Assembly: GCA_030604735.1 (NCBI GenBank)
Contig: JAUVVG010000024.1
Span: 1-64,000 of the forward strand
Length of the DNA: 64,000 nucleotides
Reading direction: 5' to 3'
Source: Azoarcus sp.
Lineage (GTDB): Bacteria; Pseudomonadota; Gammaproteobacteria; Burkholderiales; Rhodocyclaceae
Shown: positions 1-12,014 of the stretch, one piece after another
Numbering within the stretch: position 1 is the stretch's first letter
How the letters are laid out: each line of letters starts with the position of its first letter
The notes under the pieces: generated by a model
Told to the model about the DNA's origin: nothing
Database searches by the model: none
Seen by the model: the letters and a program-made list of their open reading frames with translations, nothing else
Translations under genes and position numbers: made by a program

Positions 1-2
1 AC

Positions 3-584
3 GCCTACATCGCCAAGGAAGTGGCGCAGAAGTTCGGTCGCGTGCCGGCCAAGAACTTCACCGGCATGCTGCGTCTGGACCACAACCGCGCGCTGTCGCA
101 GCTGGCCTCCAAGTCCGGCCGTGAAGTCTCCAGCCTGAAAAAGCTGGTCGTGTGGGGCAATCACTCGCCCACCATGTATGCCGACTACCGTTTCGTCACC
201 TCCAATGGTGACGGCGTCAAGGGCCTGATCAACGACGAGGCCTGGAACCGCGACGTGTTCCTGCCGACCGTCGGCAAGCGTGGCGCCGCGATCATCGAAG
301 CGCGCGGCCTGTCGTCCGCCGCCTCGGCCGCCAACGCCGCCATCGACCACATCCGTGACTGGGTGCTGGGTTCCAACGGCGAGTGGGTCACCATGGGCAT
401 CCCGTCCGACGGCTCGTATGGCATCCCGGAAGGCATCATCTACGGCTTCCCGGTCACCACCGAGAACGGCGAGTACAAGATCGTCCAGGGCCTGGAAATC
501 GACGAGTTCTCGCGCGAGCGCATGACCCATACGCTGAACGAGCTCCTCGAAGAGCGCGACGGCGTGAAAGACCTGCTGGCCTGA
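3..584 (+). CDS. mdh: malate dehydrogenase, 3' part (5' end outside window)
   Basis: NAD-dependent malate dehydrogenase interconverts malate and oxaloacetate in the TCA cycle. Only the last 193 codons are present; the frame is open from base 3 and the true start lies upstream. Family hallmarks are [13 protein letters not shown] followed by the active-site histidine block [13 protein letters not shown] and the [13 protein letters not shown] segment of the cytosolic-type (LDH-like fold) enzyme common in Betaproteobacteria. The stop is followed within 20 bases by a strong terminator, so this is the end of its transcript. The neighbouring CitE-like and aconitase genes fit a TCA locus. Confidence 0.95.
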   Translation, partial: AYIAKEVAQKFGRVPAKNFTGMLRLDHNRALSQLASKSGREVSSLKKLVVWGNHSPTMYADYRFVTSNGDGVKGLINDEAWNRDVFLPTVGKRGAAIIEARGLSSAASAANAAIDHIRDWVLGSNGEWVTMGIPSDGSYGIPEGIIYGFPVTTENGEYKIVQGLEIDEFSRERMTHTLNELLEERDGVKDLLA

Positions 585-603
585 CCGCCCTCCTAGGTCG
601 AAC

Positions 604-637
604 AAAGGCGCACCGCCGCAAGGCCGTGCGCCTTTTT
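604..637 (+). terminator. rho-independent terminator after mdh
   Basis: A 10-base arm AAAGGCGCAC pairs with GTGCGCCTTT across a 12-base loop, and the 3' arm runs into a T tract. It lies 20 bases after the mdh stop and 22 bases before the next start codon. Confidence 0.85.
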
Positions 638-659
638 ACTGAACACGCAAGGTATCGCC

Positions 660-1685
660 ATGAAGCCGACCCAATCCCCGCAACCGGACACCCTCCACCC
701 GCGCAACGTCCTGTTCCAGGGAGAGAAACCGTTTCCCGCCCTGCCCGCGGTCGACCACTACGCCGGTTCGGAGAAACTGATGCGCAAGGCCCTGCAACTA
801 CAGCAGGAACTCGGCCCGGTGTTCGACCTGACCTGCGACTGCGAAGACGGCGCCCGCGCCGGAGCGGAAACCGAGCATGCCCACATGGCGGCCGACATCG
901 TCAACAGCGCGGACAACCGGTTCGGTCGGGTCGGCGCCCGGATACACGACATCACGCATGCCCACTGGCAGCAGGATCTCGACATCCTGGTCGAGCGGTC
1001 CGGCGAGCGGCTCGCCTTTCTGACACTCCCCAAGGTACGTGGTGCCGGCGATGCCCGCACCCAGATCGAAGCGCTCCGTGCGGTAGAAGCGCGTTGCGGC
1101 CGGGCCAGACCGCTTCCGGTGCACATCCTGATCGAAACCCATGGTGCCTTGCGCGAAGTCTGGGAGATCGCGCAGCTGGACGGGGTCGAATCACTCGACT
1201 TCGGCTTGATGGATTTCGTGTCGGCCCATCATGGCGCGGTTCCAGGCTCGGCCATGCGCAGCCCGGGACAGTTCACCCACCCCTTGGTCGCCCGGGCAAA
1301 ATGTGAAATCGCCGCAGCAGCACTGGCCAATGGCGTCGTGCCTTCTCATAACGTGACAACGGAATTGAAGGACGTCGCGACCATCCGCGCCGACGCTGCT
1401 CGGGCACGATCCGAATTCGGCTATTTGCGGATGTGGAGCATCCATCCCAACCAGATCCGCCCCATTCTGGACGCGATGCGCCCGGATTTTTCAGAAGTCG
1501 AGGATGCGGCCGAAATCATCATCGCCGCCGCGGATGCGAGCTGGGGGCCGATACAGCACAAGGGACGGCTTCACGACCGCGCCTCGTACCGCTATTACTG
1601 GGAACTGATAGAGCGTGCCGGCGCAACCGGCATGACGCTTCCGGACGAAATTCGTACTCGTTTTCCCGATCCGTCGGCAGCCTGA
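660..1685 (+). CDS. HpcH/HpaI aldolase / citrate lyase beta (CitE-like) family protein
   Basis: A 341-residue member of the CitE-like / HpcH-HpaI superfamily, Mg-dependent TIM-barrel lyases acting on CoA esters or 2-keto acids. Visible motifs are FDLTCDCEDGA (metal-binding acidic cluster), the TLPKVRGAGDA strand and HILIETHGAL carrying the conserved metal-ligand glutamate. The C-terminal SIHPNQI motif is typical of malyl-CoA/citramalyl-CoA-type lyases. The substrate cannot be read from the sequence. The gene sits just after mdh, a placement I recall from other Betaproteobacteria. The ATG at 660 has little Shine-Dalgarno sequence, so the exact start is the least certain point. Confidence 0.82.
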   Translation: MKPTQSPQPDTLHPRNVLFQGEKPFPALPAVDHYAGSEKLMRKALQLQQELGPVFDLTCDCEDGARAGAETEHAHMAADIVNSADNRFGRVGARIHDITHAHWQQDLDILVERSGERLAFLTLPKVRGAGDARTQIEALRAVEARCGRARPLPVHILIETHGALREVWEIAQLDGVESLDFGLMDFVSAHHGAVPGSAMRSPGQFTHPLVARAKCEIAAAALANGVVPSHNVTTELKDVATIRADAARARSEFGYLRMWSIHPNQIRPILDAMRPDFSEVEDAAEIIIAAADASWGPIQHKGRLHDRASYRYYWELIERAGATGMTLPDEIRTRFPDPSAA

Positions 1686-1711
1686 ACGCCCTTATCAGCG
1701 CAACGCTTACC

Positions 1712-1930
1712 TTACTTGTGGCGGAAACGGATACGCGCCTTGGTCAGATCGTAGGGCGACAATTCGACACTGACGCGATCGCCTGCGAGTACGCGAATCC
1801 GGTGCTTGCGCATCTTTCCGGACGCATAGGCCGATACCGCCACGCCATTTTCCAGTGTCACCTTGAAGCGGGTGTCGGGCAAAACCTCGTCCACAACCCC
1901 TTCCATTTCCAGCAGCTCTTCCTTAGCCAT
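1712..1930 (-). CDS. infA: translation initiation factor IF-1 (stand-alone copy)
   Basis: A 72-residue IF-1, the S1/OB-fold protein that binds the 30S A site during initiation. It begins [11 protein letters not shown] and contains [15 protein letters not shown] and [11 protein letters not shown]. This matches the second, non-operonic infA type of Betaproteobacteria better than the copy inside the ribosomal protein operon. The start is fixed by family length and by a GGAGAG Shine-Dalgarno 5 bases upstream. An in-frame extension of 53 codons exists but is not IF-1-like. The gene runs convergently toward the CitE-like gene with a 26-base gap. Confidence 0.93.
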   Translation of the reverse strand: MAKEELLEMEGVVDEVLPDTRFKVTLENGVAVSAYASGKMRKHRIRVLAGDRVSVELSPYDLTKARIRFRHK

Positions 1931-2189
1931 AACGCTCTCCAACAACATTGCATGATCAAAAACCCATCGGCTCGCGCAGCAACGATGCGACTTCAGCCAA
2001 ACCCACTCTAGGCCATCCGGCCTGTCGCTGTGCAGGTTACTTCGGAATGGCCAAAGCCGATTCCTGACGGGTTGAATTAGGGTCACCACACGATCGCCAA
2101 CGCGATCTGGGCAAGAGACACCCCGGAACGAAGCATCGTCACCGGAGCACGAGAAGCGGCATCAAACGCGGTTGAACTTGCGCAACCCG

Positions 2190-2211
2190 GGTCTGTTTAA
2201 TAGAACAGACC
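2190..2211. promoter_or_regulatory. 22-bp perfect dyad in the infA/cyclase intergenic region
   Basis: GGTCTGTT and AACAGACC form perfect 8-base arms around a 6-base AT-rich centre. The dyad lies in the 531-base gap between infA (minus) and the cyclase gene (plus), next to AT-rich DNA with a minus-strand TATAAT-like hexamer. There is no following T tract, so an operator is more likely than a terminator. The bound protein is unknown. Apart from the -10-like box before the cyclase gene, I see nothing else definite in this gap. Confidence 0.4.
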
Positions 2212-2448
2212 ATATTGACTTTTACATTATACATTGATTAGAGCTATTCGGGCCACTCCACCGTCTCCGGACACGCGCTGATCGCATGGAACACCCCGGC
2301 CGCGTCGAAACATGTGCGACCGCCACTACCCGATTGAACCTCGCTACGAACCGATCCTCCGCCTTTGCTGCCGCCTTGCCCGCCTCGGCCGATCCATGCT
2401 CGACGCGATTAGAGGGCGCGCCCAATATCCTTGCAACGGGGGTTTCCT

Positions 2449-2454
2449 TATAAT
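2449..2454 (+). promoter_or_regulatory. consensus -10 box just before the cyclase ATG
   Basis: A perfect TATAAT ends 7 bases before the ATG at 2462. A start of transcription at the usual distance would fall at or next to the ATG, giving a leaderless or near-leaderless mRNA. No good -35 is seen at 16-18 bases; TTGCAA at 2431-2436 is only 12 bases away. Confidence 0.35.
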
Positions 2455-2461
2455 TGCCGAC

Positions 2462-3355
2462 ATGTCAGACAATCAGCCCCTCCCGCACGAATGCACGGTC
2501 ATGTTCGCCGATCTGGTCGGCAGCACCCAGCTTTATGAACGGGTCGGCGATTCGTCGGCGTTCAGGATGGTCGATCGATGTCTGAAGGAAATGCAGCGCT
2601 CGGTCGAGCAAAAGCAAGGGCGCGTCGTCAAGCACACCGGTGATGGCCTGATGGTCGTTTTTTCGACACCGAATCATGCAGCCGACGCGGCACTGACACT
2701 GCATACCCTTTTGAAGGAGCTGTCCCACCCGGCTGGACAACGTCTTGCGGTTCGCATCGGCTTTCATCATGGGCCGGTCATCGAAAGTGGCAGCGACGTG
2801 TTCGGGGAGACGGTGAACTTCGCCGCCCGTCTGGTCGAGCTCGCTTCGCCAGGACGGGCCATCACGACCGGCGAGACCCGCAACAAATTGTCAGGGGATT
2901 GGCAGGGTTCGCTTAGCGCGCTGCAACCAAGGGTGCTGCGCGGCGCCTCCCGGCCGTTCGAACTCTACGAACTGCAGTGCGAGAGCGTCGGCGAGATCAC
3001 GATTCTGCAGGTCGGTCAGTTCAAGGATGATGAAGACCACGAACTGCATCTTTTCCTGGGAGACCAGAAGCTCGTGCTGAATGCGGGCAGGCCGATCGTC
3101 CGGCTTGGTCGCGAGCCTTCCTGCGAACTGCGGGTCGGAGACAGCCGTGCATCGCGACGACATGGCGAAATCGAATTGCGTGGCGACAAGTTCGTGCTGG
3201 TCGATAGAAGCAGCAACGGCACTTTCGTCTGGATTGACGGAGAACGCGAATTCCTGCTGTCTCGAGAGGAGGCGGTCCTGCGTGGCCAAGGCCACATCGC
3301 GCTTGGCGGAAGCTGCATCGGCAACCCCTTCGCAATCAGTTTCATCTGCTTCTGA
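2462..3355 (+). CDS. class III adenylate/guanylate cyclase with C-terminal FHA domain
   Basis: 297 residues. Residues about 10-180 are a class III nucleotide cyclase domain: VMFADLVGST carries the first metal-binding Asp, HTGDGLMVVF the second, and ETVNFAARL the Asn/Arg transition-state pair, so catalysis looks possible. Residues about 185-290 are a forkhead-associated domain: VRLGREPSCELRV, the SRASRRHGEIE phosphothreonine-binding block and VDRSSNGTFVW. The protein should make a cyclic nucleotide and be recruited or tuned by phosphothreonine. It appears cytoplasmic, with no membrane segment. The frame continues 50 codons upstream, but ATG 2462 gives the normal domain start. A weak SD and a -10 box at the ATG leave the start open. 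Confidence 0.85.
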   Translation: MSDNQPLPHECTVMFADLVGSTQLYERVGDSSAFRMVDRCLKEMQRSVEQKQGRVVKHTGDGLMVVFSTPNHAADAALTLHTLLKELSHPAGQRLAVRIGFHHGPVIESGSDVFGETVNFAARLVELASPGRAITTGETRNKLSGDWQGSLSALQPRVLRGASRPFELYELQCESVGEITILQVGQFKDDEDHELHLFLGDQKLVLNAGRPIVRLGREPSCELRVGDSRASRRHGEIELRGDKFVLVDRSSNGTFVWIDGEREFLLSREEAVLRGQGHIALGGSCIGNPFAISFICF

Positions 3356-3487
3356 GCCTGGTCCCGACTGACCCGGTCTCAGGCAAAGCGCTCGTTTCGC
3401 CCCCTGTTGAAGCCAACCCGATCCACGGCTTTCTCCGGACCGAAGCCTACCAGTACCCTGATCGCCCGACAGGGCGACAATGAAGAC

Positions 3488-6034
3488 ATGATTAAAAAGC
3501 CCTCCCTTTCGATGAATCACACCCCCCGTAGCGGCGTGCCTCTGGACGAGTTGATCTCGCCCGAGGTGTCGATATCTCAGATCTTGCGCCCGTACATCCT
3601 GGAGTGCCCCCCCGATCTTCCGCTGTACGATGCGGCCCGGCGCATGAGCGAAGCCCGGGTCAGCTCCATCCTGGTCATCGACAACGACAAGGTGGTCGGC
3701 ATCTGGACCGAGCGCGACTCCTTGACGATCGACTTCGACGATCCGGAATCGATGAACCGGCCGATCCGAGACGCGATGAGCCATCCGGTCAAGACCGTGC
3801 CGAGCACCCTGAGCGTTCAGGAACTGGCGATCCGTTTTCGCGACGAACACATCCGGCACTACCTCGTCGTGGACGAGTCGGGCAAGCGCATCGGCATCGT
3901 GTCGCAGACCGACGTGGTGCTGAACCAGGGCATTGAGCACTATCTCAAGCTGCGCAGCGTCGGGTCCATCCTCAAGGAAAGTTTCAGGCCGCTTGAATCA
4001 GACCGGTCACTGCCGGACGCGACCCGCATGATGCGCGAACGGGCCACCGATGCGGTCGCCGTGGCCTACCCGGAAGGCGACTTCGGCATCCTGACCGAAC
4101 GCGACGTCACCCGCCTGGTCGCGTCCCGCAGCGGCACCCGCACGGTTGGGGAAGTCGCCAGCCGCCCGCTGATGACGGTCGATTCGAGCGCAAGTCTGTA
4201 CCGGGTGCGCTGCCTGCTGGTCGACAACGGCGTGCGTCACCTCGGCGTGGTGGCCGAAGACGGCAGCCTGCACGATCTGATCAGTTTCAGCGACATCCTC
4301 ACCGGCATGGAGCTGGTGTACGTGCACGAGCTGCAAAGTGCGCTGCGCGAACGTGATCAAGCCCTGAACGCCTCACAGCGCGATCTGCACCTCGCCGAGA
4401 AGGTCATCGAGTCCTCGCTGGAAGGGATCCTGATCACCGACGAGCACGCCAACATCATTTCGGCCAATCCGGCCTTCACCCGACTCACCGGCTACACCGA
4501 GGCGGAAGTCATCGGCCGCAATCCGTCCATCCTCAGTTCGGGACGGCAAAGCCGGGCCTTCTATCAGACGATGTGGGCCCAGTTGCAGAGCCTCGGACAC
4601 TGGCAGGGCGAAATCTGGAACCGCCGCAAGAGCGGCGAGCTCTATCCCGAGCTGCTGACCATCACCGCGATCCATGACCGCAACGGGCGCTTGACCAATT
4701 ATGCCGCGCTGTTCAGCGACATCAGCCAGATCAAGGACAGCGAGGAGCAGATCCGCAGCCTCGCTTATTACGACCCGCTGACCAACCTGCCCAACCGCCG
4801 CCTGCTCGAAGACCGCCTGCAAGTCGCGCTGGCCCATGCCCATCGCAATCACGGCCGGGTCGCGGTGATGTTCGTCGATCTCGACCGCTTCAAGCGGATC
4901 AACGACAGCCTCGGCCACGAGGTCGGCGACCAGTTGCTGATCGAGATCGCACGACGTCTGAAGGCCTGCCTGCGCGAGGACGATACCGTCGCGCGCATGG
5001 GTGGGGACGAGTTCGTCATCGTGCTCAGCGAAATCGAGAACGAGGACGCCCCGGCGCATGCCGCCTCGCGATTGATCGACTCGTTGCGCAAGCCAGTCGT
5101 CATCGAGGGCCGGGAACTCGTGGTCACGACCAGCATCGGTATCAGCCTCTACCCGGACGACGGCAAGGATGCCCCCACACTGATCAAGAATGCCGATGTC
5201 GCGATGTACCGCGCCAAGGACGATGGCCGCAACAGCTTCCAGCTCTACCAGGCGACGATGAACGCGCGCTCGCTGGAGCACCTCGCGCTCGAGGCCTCGC
5301 TCCACCACGCGCTCGAGCGCGATCAAATGGTGTTGCATTACCAGCCGATCATCGACATGCGGACCCGAGAGATCGTCGCAGCCGAGGGGCTGCTGCGATG
5401 GCGGCACCCGGATCTCGGGCTGGTATCCCCGACCGACTTCATTCCGCTGGCCGAGGAGACCGGCTTGATCATACCGATCGGCGCCTGGGTACTGCGCACC
5501 GCCTGCCTCCAGCATCGGGCCTGGCGCCAGACCGGCATGCCGCCGCTGAAGATGATGGTCAATCTCTCCGCCTTGCAGTTTCGCGATCCCCATCTGGTCA
5601 AACTGGTGGGAAACATCATCGCCGAAACCGGAATCCCACCCGCCCAACTGGTGCTGGAACTGACCGAGAGCATGCTGATGGACGACAGCGAATACGGTAT
5701 CGCAGTCCTCGAAGAGTTACGCAAGATCGGCGTCGGGCTGGCGCTGGACGATTTCGGCACCGGCTACTCCTCGCTCGCCTACCTGAAGCGGTTCCCGATC
5801 GATGAACTCAAGATAGACCGGCTGTTCATCCGCGACATCGACCGCAACCCGGGCGACGCCGCGATCGCCCACGCGATCATCACCCTCGCCCACAGCATGG
5901 GCCTGCGTGTGGTCGCCGAAGGGGTGGAAAGCCAGGATCAGCTGGACATACTCGCCGAGAACGGCTGCGACATGGCGCAGGGCTTCCACTTCAGCCAGGC
6001 GGTCGCCGCCGACGCTTTTCCGGCTTTGCGCTGA
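3488..6034 (+). CDS. CBS-CBS-PAS-GGDEF-EAL cyclic-di-GMP turnover protein
   Basis: About 848 residues. Two CBS-domain pairs occupy roughly residues 20-275, then a short helical linker, a PAS domain (about 295-420, with NPAFTRLTGYTEAEVIGRNP), GGDEF (about 430-585) and EAL (about 600-848). The diguanylate cyclase motif GGDEF is intact, and an RxxD inhibitory site (REDD) lies five residues before it. The EAL signature reads EGLLRW, and the other phosphodiesterase residues are present: the N of MVNLSA, ELTESM, DDFGTGYSS, the K of ELKIDR and AEGVES. Both activities are therefore plausible, with adenine nucleotides as likely CBS ligands. No membrane segment is seen. The ATG at 3488 is chosen over an upstream TTG at 3407; neither has a strong SD. 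Confidence 0.88.
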   Translation: MIKKPSLSMNHTPRSGVPLDELISPEVSISQILRPYILECPPDLPLYDAARRMSEARVSSILVIDNDKVVGIWTERDSLTIDFDDPESMNRPIRDAMSHPVKTVPSTLSVQELAIRFRDEHIRHYLVVDESGKRIGIVSQTDVVLNQGIEHYLKLRSVGSILKESFRPLESDRSLPDATRMMRERATDAVAVAYPEGDFGILTERDVTRLVASRSGTRTVGEVASRPLMTVDSSASLYRVRCLLVDNGVRHLGVVAEDGSLHDLISFSDILTGMELVYVHELQSALRERDQALNASQRDLHLAEKVIESSLEGILITDEHANIISANPAFTRLTGYTEAEVIGRNPSILSSGRQSRAFYQTMWAQLQSLGHWQGEIWNRRKSGELYPELLTITAIHDRNGRLTNYAALFSDISQIKDSEEQIRSLAYYDPLTNLPNRRLLEDRLQVALAHAHRNHGRVAVMFVDLDRFKRINDSLGHEVGDQLLIEIARRLKACLREDDTVARMGGDEFVIVLSEIENEDAPAHAASRLIDSLRKPVVIEGRELVVTTSIGISLYPDDGKDAPTLIKNADVAMYRAKDDGRNSFQLYQATMNARSLEHLALEASLHHALERDQMVLHYQPIIDMRTREIVAAEGLLRWRHPDLGLVSPTDFIPLAEETGLIIPIGAWVLRTACLQHRAWRQTGMPPLKMMVNLSALQFRDPHLVKLVGNIIAETGIPPAQLVLELTESMLMDDSEYGIAVLEELRKIGVGLALDDFGTGYSSLAYLKRFPIDELKIDRLFIRDIDRNPGDAAIAHAIITLAHSMGLRVVAEGVESQDQLDILAENGCDMAQGFHFSQAVAADAFPALR

Positions 6035-6081
6035 ACGACAGGTCGCCCGCTACACGATAGAAGACCCGCTACACGATGAAA

Positions 6082-6120
6082 CGCCCCTGTCGGTTTCCCG
6101 AACAGGGGCGATTCTTTTTT
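6082..6120 (+). terminator. rho-independent terminator after the GGDEF-EAL gene
   Basis: CGCCCCTGT pairs with ACAGGGGCG around a 10-base loop, followed by a T-rich tail. It follows the stop at 6034. A 13-base direct repeat (CCCGCTACACGAT) lies just upstream. Confidence 0.85.
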
Positions 6121-6175
6121 CTCGGAGTCGCGCGCGTTTAGTCGCGCGTCGCTCCGGTCTCCTCCACCGCCTGGA

Positions 6176-8773
6176 TCACACTTCGACCGTGTCGGCGACC
6201 GCGCGGAATTCCTCGATCTGATCGAAGTTCATGTAACGATAGACCTCGTCACCCTTGGCTTCGAGCGACTGCACCATGGGCAGGTACTCTTCCAGCGTCG
6301 GGATCTTGCCGGTCAGGGCGCACACCGCCGCCAGCTCGGCCGAGCCGAGATAGACGCGGGTGTCGATGCCGAGACGGTTGGGGAAGTTGCGGGTCGAGGT
6401 TGACATCGCGGTGCTGCCCTTGCGGATCTGGGCCTGGTTACCCATGCACAGCGAGCAACCCGGCATCTCCATGCGGGCGCCGGACTTGCCTAGCACGCTG
6501 TAGTAGCCTTCCTCGTTGAGGATCATCGCGTCCATCTTGGTCGGCGGGGCGATCCACAAGCGGGTCGGAATATCCGACTTGCCTTCCAGCACCTTGCCGG
6601 CGGCACGGAAGTGACCGATGTTGGTCATGCACGAACCGATGAACACCTCGTCGATCTTGTCGCCGGCGACTTCGGACAGGGTCTTCACATCGTCCGGGTC
6701 GTTCGGGCAGGCGACGATCGGCTCCTTGATGTCGTCCATGTTGATCTCGATCACCGCGGCATATTCGGCATCGGCGTCGCGCTCGAGCAGTTGCGGATTG
6801 GCGATCCACGCCTCCATCGCCTGGATGCGGCGCTTGAGGGTACGCGCATCGAGGTAACCCTCGGCGATCATCCACTTCATCAGCGTGATGTTCGAGCGCA
6901 TGTACTCGATGATCGGCTCCTTGTCGAGCTTGACCGTGCATCCCGCGGCAGAACGCTCGGCCGAGGCGTCGGACAGCTCGAAAGCCTGTTCGACCTTGAG
7001 CTTGGGCAGGCCTTCGATCTCGATGATGCGGCCAGAGAAGATGTTCTTCTTGCCCTTCTTCTCGACGGTCAGCAGGCCCTGCTTGATCGCGTACAGCGGG
7101 ATCGCGTTGACCATGTCGCGCAGCGTGATGCCCGGCTGCAGCTTGCCGGTGAACTTGACCAGCACGGATTCCGGCATGTCGAGCGGCATCACACCGGTCG
7201 CGGCGGCAAAAGCCACCAGACCGGAACCGGCCGGGAAGGAAATGCCGATCGGGAAACGGGTGTGGCTATCGCCACCGGTACCCACCGTATCCGGCATCAG
7301 CAGGCGGTTGAGCCAGGAGTGGATCACGCCGTCACCCGGTCGCAGCGAGACGCCGCCACGGTTGCTGATGAAGCTAGGCAGTTCGCGGTGCATGCGCACA
7401 TCCACCAGTTTCGGGTACGCCGCAGTGTGGCAGAAGGATTGCATCACCAGGTCGGCCGAGAAGCCGAGACAGGCCAGATCCTTGAGTTCGTCGCGGGTCA
7501 TCGGGCCGGTGGTGTCCTGCGAGCCGACGGTGGTCATCTTCGGTTCGCAATAAGTACCCGGGCGGATGCCCTGGCCTTCCGGCATGCCGCAGGCCCGGCC
7601 GACCATCTTCTGCGCCAGCGAGAAGCCCTTGCCGGAATCGGCCGGGTTCTGCGGAAGGCGGAACAGGGTGGACGGCGGCAGGCCCAGCGCCTCTCGCGCC
7701 TTGGTGGTCAGGCCGCGGCCGATGATCAGCGGAATACGGCCGCCGGCGCGGACTTCGTCCAGAATGACCAGGGTCGTGAGCTGGGATTCGGCGATCACGG
7801 CGCCGTTCTTCAGCGCGGTGACCTTGCCGGTGACGTCATCGACCTTGAGTTCGATCTCGTCGCCCATGTCCATCTGGCCGGCGTCGATCTCGATCGGCAA
7901 GGCACCCGCGTCTTCCATGGTGTTGAAGAAGATCGGGGCGATCTTGGAGCCCAGGCACACGCCACCGAAACGCTTGTTCGGGACGAAGGGGATGTCTTCA
8001 CCGGTAAACCACAGCACCGAGTTGGTCGCGGACTTGCGCGAGGAACCGGTACCGACCACGTCGCCTACATAGGCGACCAGATTGCCCTTGGCGCGCAGGC
8101 CTTCGAGGAACTTGATCGGGCCGCGCACACCGGGCTCTTCCGGGGTGATGCCTGGACGCGGGTTTTTCAGCATCGCCAGCGCATGCAACGGGATATCGGG
8201 GCGCGACCAGGCGTCCGGTGCCGGCGACAAGTCGTCGGTGTTGGTTTCGCCGGTGACCTTGAACACGGTCAGCTTCTGCGTGGTCGGCACTTCGGGACGG
8301 CTGGTGAACCACTCGGCGTCGGCCCAGGACTGCATCACGGCCTTGGCATTCGCGTTGCCGGCGAGAGCCAGCTCCTTGACGTCGTGGAAGTAGTCGAACA
8401 TCAGCAGGGTCTTCTTCAGGCCCTCGGCGGCGATGCCACCCACTTCAGCGTCGCCGAGCAGGTCGATCATCGGCTTGATGTTGAAACCACCCAGCATGGT
8501 GCCGAGCAATTCGGTCGCCTTGGCACGTGATACCAGGCTACAGCTTTCCTCGCCCTTGGACACCTTGGCCAGGAACTCGGCCTTGACCTTGGCGGCATCA
8601 TCCACGCCAGCCGGCACGCGGTAGGTGAGCAGTTCGACCAGAAAAGCCTCCTCTCCGGCGGGGGGGCTCTTCAGCAGCTCGACCAGTTCGGTGGTCTGCT
8701 GCTTGTCCAGCGGCAGCGGCGGGATGCCGAGGGCGGCACGCTCGGCGACATGGGCACGGTAAGCTTCAAGCAC
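6176..8773 (-). CDS. acnB: bifunctional aconitate hydratase 2 / 2-methylisocitrate dehydratase
   Basis: 865-residue AcnB, the main TCA-cycle aconitase type of proteobacteria: citrate to isocitrate, and often 2-methyl-cis-aconitate hydration. It has the N-terminal HEAT-like domain ([14 protein letters not shown]) and a complete [4Fe-4S] ligand set: one Cys in [15 protein letters not shown] and two in [11 protein letters not shown]. Length is normal. The start is GTG at 8773, supported by GGAAGG 8 bases upstream. It is transcribed away from acnA across a 456-base gap. Because acnA next door looks catalytically damaged, this gene probably supplies the cell's aconitase activity. Confidence 0.96.
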   Translation of the reverse strand: MLEAYRAHVAERAALGIPPLPLDKQQTTELVELLKSPPAGEEAFLVELLTYRVPAGVDDAAKVKAEFLAKVSKGEESCSLVSRAKATELLGTMLGGFNIKPMIDLLGDAEVGGIAAEGLKKTLLMFDYFHDVKELALAGNANAKAVMQSWADAEWFTSRPEVPTTQKLTVFKVTGETNTDDLSPAPDAWSRPDIPLHALAMLKNPRPGITPEEPGVRGPIKFLEGLRAKGNLVAYVGDVVGTGSSRKSATNSVLWFTGEDIPFVPNKRFGGVCLGSKIAPIFFNTMEDAGALPIEIDAGQMDMGDEIELKVDDVTGKVTALKNGAVIAESQLTTLVILDEVRAGGRIPLIIGRGLTTKAREALGLPPSTLFRLPQNPADSGKGFSLAQKMVGRACGMPEGQGIRPGTYCEPKMTTVGSQDTTGPMTRDELKDLACLGFSADLVMQSFCHTAAYPKLVDVRMHRELPSFISNRGGVSLRPGDGVIHSWLNRLLMPDTVGTGGDSHTRFPIGISFPAGSGLVAFAAATGVMPLDMPESVLVKFTGKLQPGITLRDMVNAIPLYAIKQGLLTVEKKGKKNIFSGRIIEIEGLPKLKVEQAFELSDASAERSAAGCTVKLDKEPIIEYMRSNITLMKWMIAEGYLDARTLKRRIQAMEAWIANPQLLERDADAEYAAVIEINMDDIKEPIVACPNDPDDVKTLSEVAGDKIDEVFIGSCMTNIGHFRAAGKVLEGKSDIPTRLWIAPPTKMDAMILNEEGYYSVLGKSGARMEMPGCSLCMGNQAQIRKGSTAMSTSTRNFPNRLGIDTRVYLGSAELAAVCALTGKIPTLEEYLPMVQSLEAKGDEVYRYMNFDQIEEFRAVADTVEV

Positions 8774-8842
8774 GGCGGTTTCCTTCCATCGTAGCAGTGG
8801 CAGGGACCCGGGACGTGCCCGGGCAACAAAACGGGATTATAT

Positions 8843-8856
8843 GTCTTTTATAAGAC
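8843..8856. promoter_or_regulatory. dyad GTCTT-N4-AAGAC in the acnB/acnA divergent promoter region
   Basis: Perfect 5-base arms sit about 70 bases upstream of the acnB start. Right beside the dyad, at 8836-8841 on the minus strand, is a TATAAT hexamer that could be the acnB -10. The symmetry and AT centre recall operators of GntR-type regulators; that family guess is inference. I see nothing else definite in the 456-base gap 8774-9229. Confidence 0.4.
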
Positions 8857-9229
8857 TTGCGGTGCAATGCAACATTCAGGTGGCGGCGACAGCGAACGAC
8901 TTGCCCGAAGCCGGGTCGTAAGGATGACATCGGGCAATCGCGGATTGTACGCCCTTCATTCACCGGCTTGCGAGTCCGCTTCCTGACCGAGCCATCTGTC
9001 CCGGGCAGGCGTGCGGCCCCCGGGGCCATCCGTACCTAGTAGCGGCAGCGCGGCTTGTCGGGCAAGTCGGCCGGCGCGCCATTCGGACCGGTGCAGGCGG
9101 ACTCATGGGCGCATTCATTTTGACTTTTCGGGCCGATTGCCTAAACCTGAAAGGCAGCCCCGGGCAGACGGATCACGATCGAACAACCAGGCGGGAAACA
9201 TCAGCCACTACCGACAAGGAGTCCGAACC

Positions 9230-11899
<2,670 letters not shown>

Positions 11900-12014
11900 T
11901 GCCGACCCGAACGGCTCGGCCGCATCGGACGAGCAGCCGGCATAGTGTGGCGGCACCCAAATTTCGGATGCGCCCCACCCACCCGGCCCCGGCAGGTCAT
12001 CCCCGTCCGGGGGC

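Noticed and set aside
1931-2089. 53-codon N-terminal extension of infA
   Set aside because: IF-1 is about 72 residues and the internal ATG has a strong Shine-Dalgarno.
6611-8530. 639-codon open frame opposite acnB
   Set aside because: His/Arg/Gly-rich shadow of a well-conserved gene, no domain.
9011-9229. 73-codon N-terminal extension of acnA
   Set aside because: It is Arg/Ser/Pro-rich with no family match; AAGGAG before ATG 9230 and the AcnA N-terminal family start support the shorter protein.
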